Of a DNA stretch of 12,777 bases, positions 12,675 to 12,777 are shown piece by piece. Numbering within the stretch: position 1 is the stretch's first letter; each line of letters opens with the position of its first letter. The DNA is from JBFWIW01 sp050253535 (lineage in GTDB: Bacteria > Bacillota > Clostridia > Oscillospirales > Oscillospiraceae), in NCBI GenBank assembly GCA_050253535.1, contig JBFWIW010000074.1, forward strand, positions 1 through 12,777, read 5' to 3'. The position numbers and the translations under genes were made by a program. A model generated the notes under the pieces. That model was not told the origin of the DNA. It did no database searches and saw only the letters and a list, made by a program, of their open reading frames with translations.

Positions 12675-12777
12675 GAAATGACCTCCTGATGTGGGATTTA
12701 CGGGTTTAAACGTTTTATCTATAATATAAAAACGATCACGGTAATAACATAGAATTTAGAAAATCAGCTGTAGCAAA

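Noticed and set aside
12675..12777. SAM or T-box riboswitch upstream of metA
   Set aside because: Methionine genes in Bacillota often have one, but the 103 nt visible show no S-box or T-box core and no terminator hairpin before the ribosome site; more upstream sequence is not available.
1..12777. CRISPR array, insertion sequence or integrase
   Set aside because: No regularly spaced repeats and no transposase or recombinase motifs were found on either strand.

Overview
The window looks like a piece of a chromosome from an endospore-forming Gram-positive bacterium of the class Clostridia. The best evidence is the pair encoding both subunits of dipicolinate synthase (dpaA-dpaB, 7765-9201), which makes the spore-core chelator. 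Supporting signs are strong GGAGG-type ribosome binding sites, TTGACA/TATAAT promoters with 17-bp spacers, abundant intrinsic terminators, a DUF896 protein, a MalT-like LuxR regulator and a MetA of the acetyl-CoA-using type. Species or genus cannot be fixed from this sequence alone.

Left part (1-3635, all minus strand): the N-terminus of a secreted beta-helix-like surface protein (runs off the window), a small DUF2442 protein, then a large STAND/LuxR-type transcription activator. The activator is preceded by the frameshifted remnant of an excisionase-like helix-turn-helix reading frame, behind a good promoter (TTGAAA-17-TATACT). A gene-free stretch of about 370 nt follows. It contains a perfect 16-bp palindrome and a three-stem structured element closed by a 12-bp stem with a U-tract on the minus strand.

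Middle part (3636-6295): a two-gene minus-strand unit (a dolichol/phytol-kinase or CdsA-like membrane enzyme, then a cation-diffusion-facilitator-like membrane protein) is divergent from a TetR-type regulator. Their two promoters overlap at the -10 boxes, and a TGTCG-N10-CGACA dyad lies across both, so the TetR protein probably controls both directions. A bidirectional terminator then separates this from tRNA-Leu(UAA) and a DUF896 gene, both minus strand and each with its own TTGACA-17-TACTAT promoter.

Right part (6441-12674): a PLP-dependent aminotransferase (minus) is divergent from dpaAB (plus). dpaAB converges on an OmpR-type response regulator/histidine kinase operon (minus), and the convergence point holds a three-copy inverted-repeat terminator. 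The response regulator has a leader of about 130 nt in which a strong hairpin competes with pairing over its Shine-Dalgarno region. Further right are a small HEAT-repeat protein and MetA (homoserine O-acyltransferase, methionine biosynthesis), each followed by a clear terminator.

No CRISPR array, transposase, integrase or rRNA was seen. Apart from well-known genes, the observations most worth attention are the leader switch of the two-component operon, the structured element at 3472-3596, the broken HTH module fused to the LuxR gene, and the TetR/kinase/CDF divergent unit.
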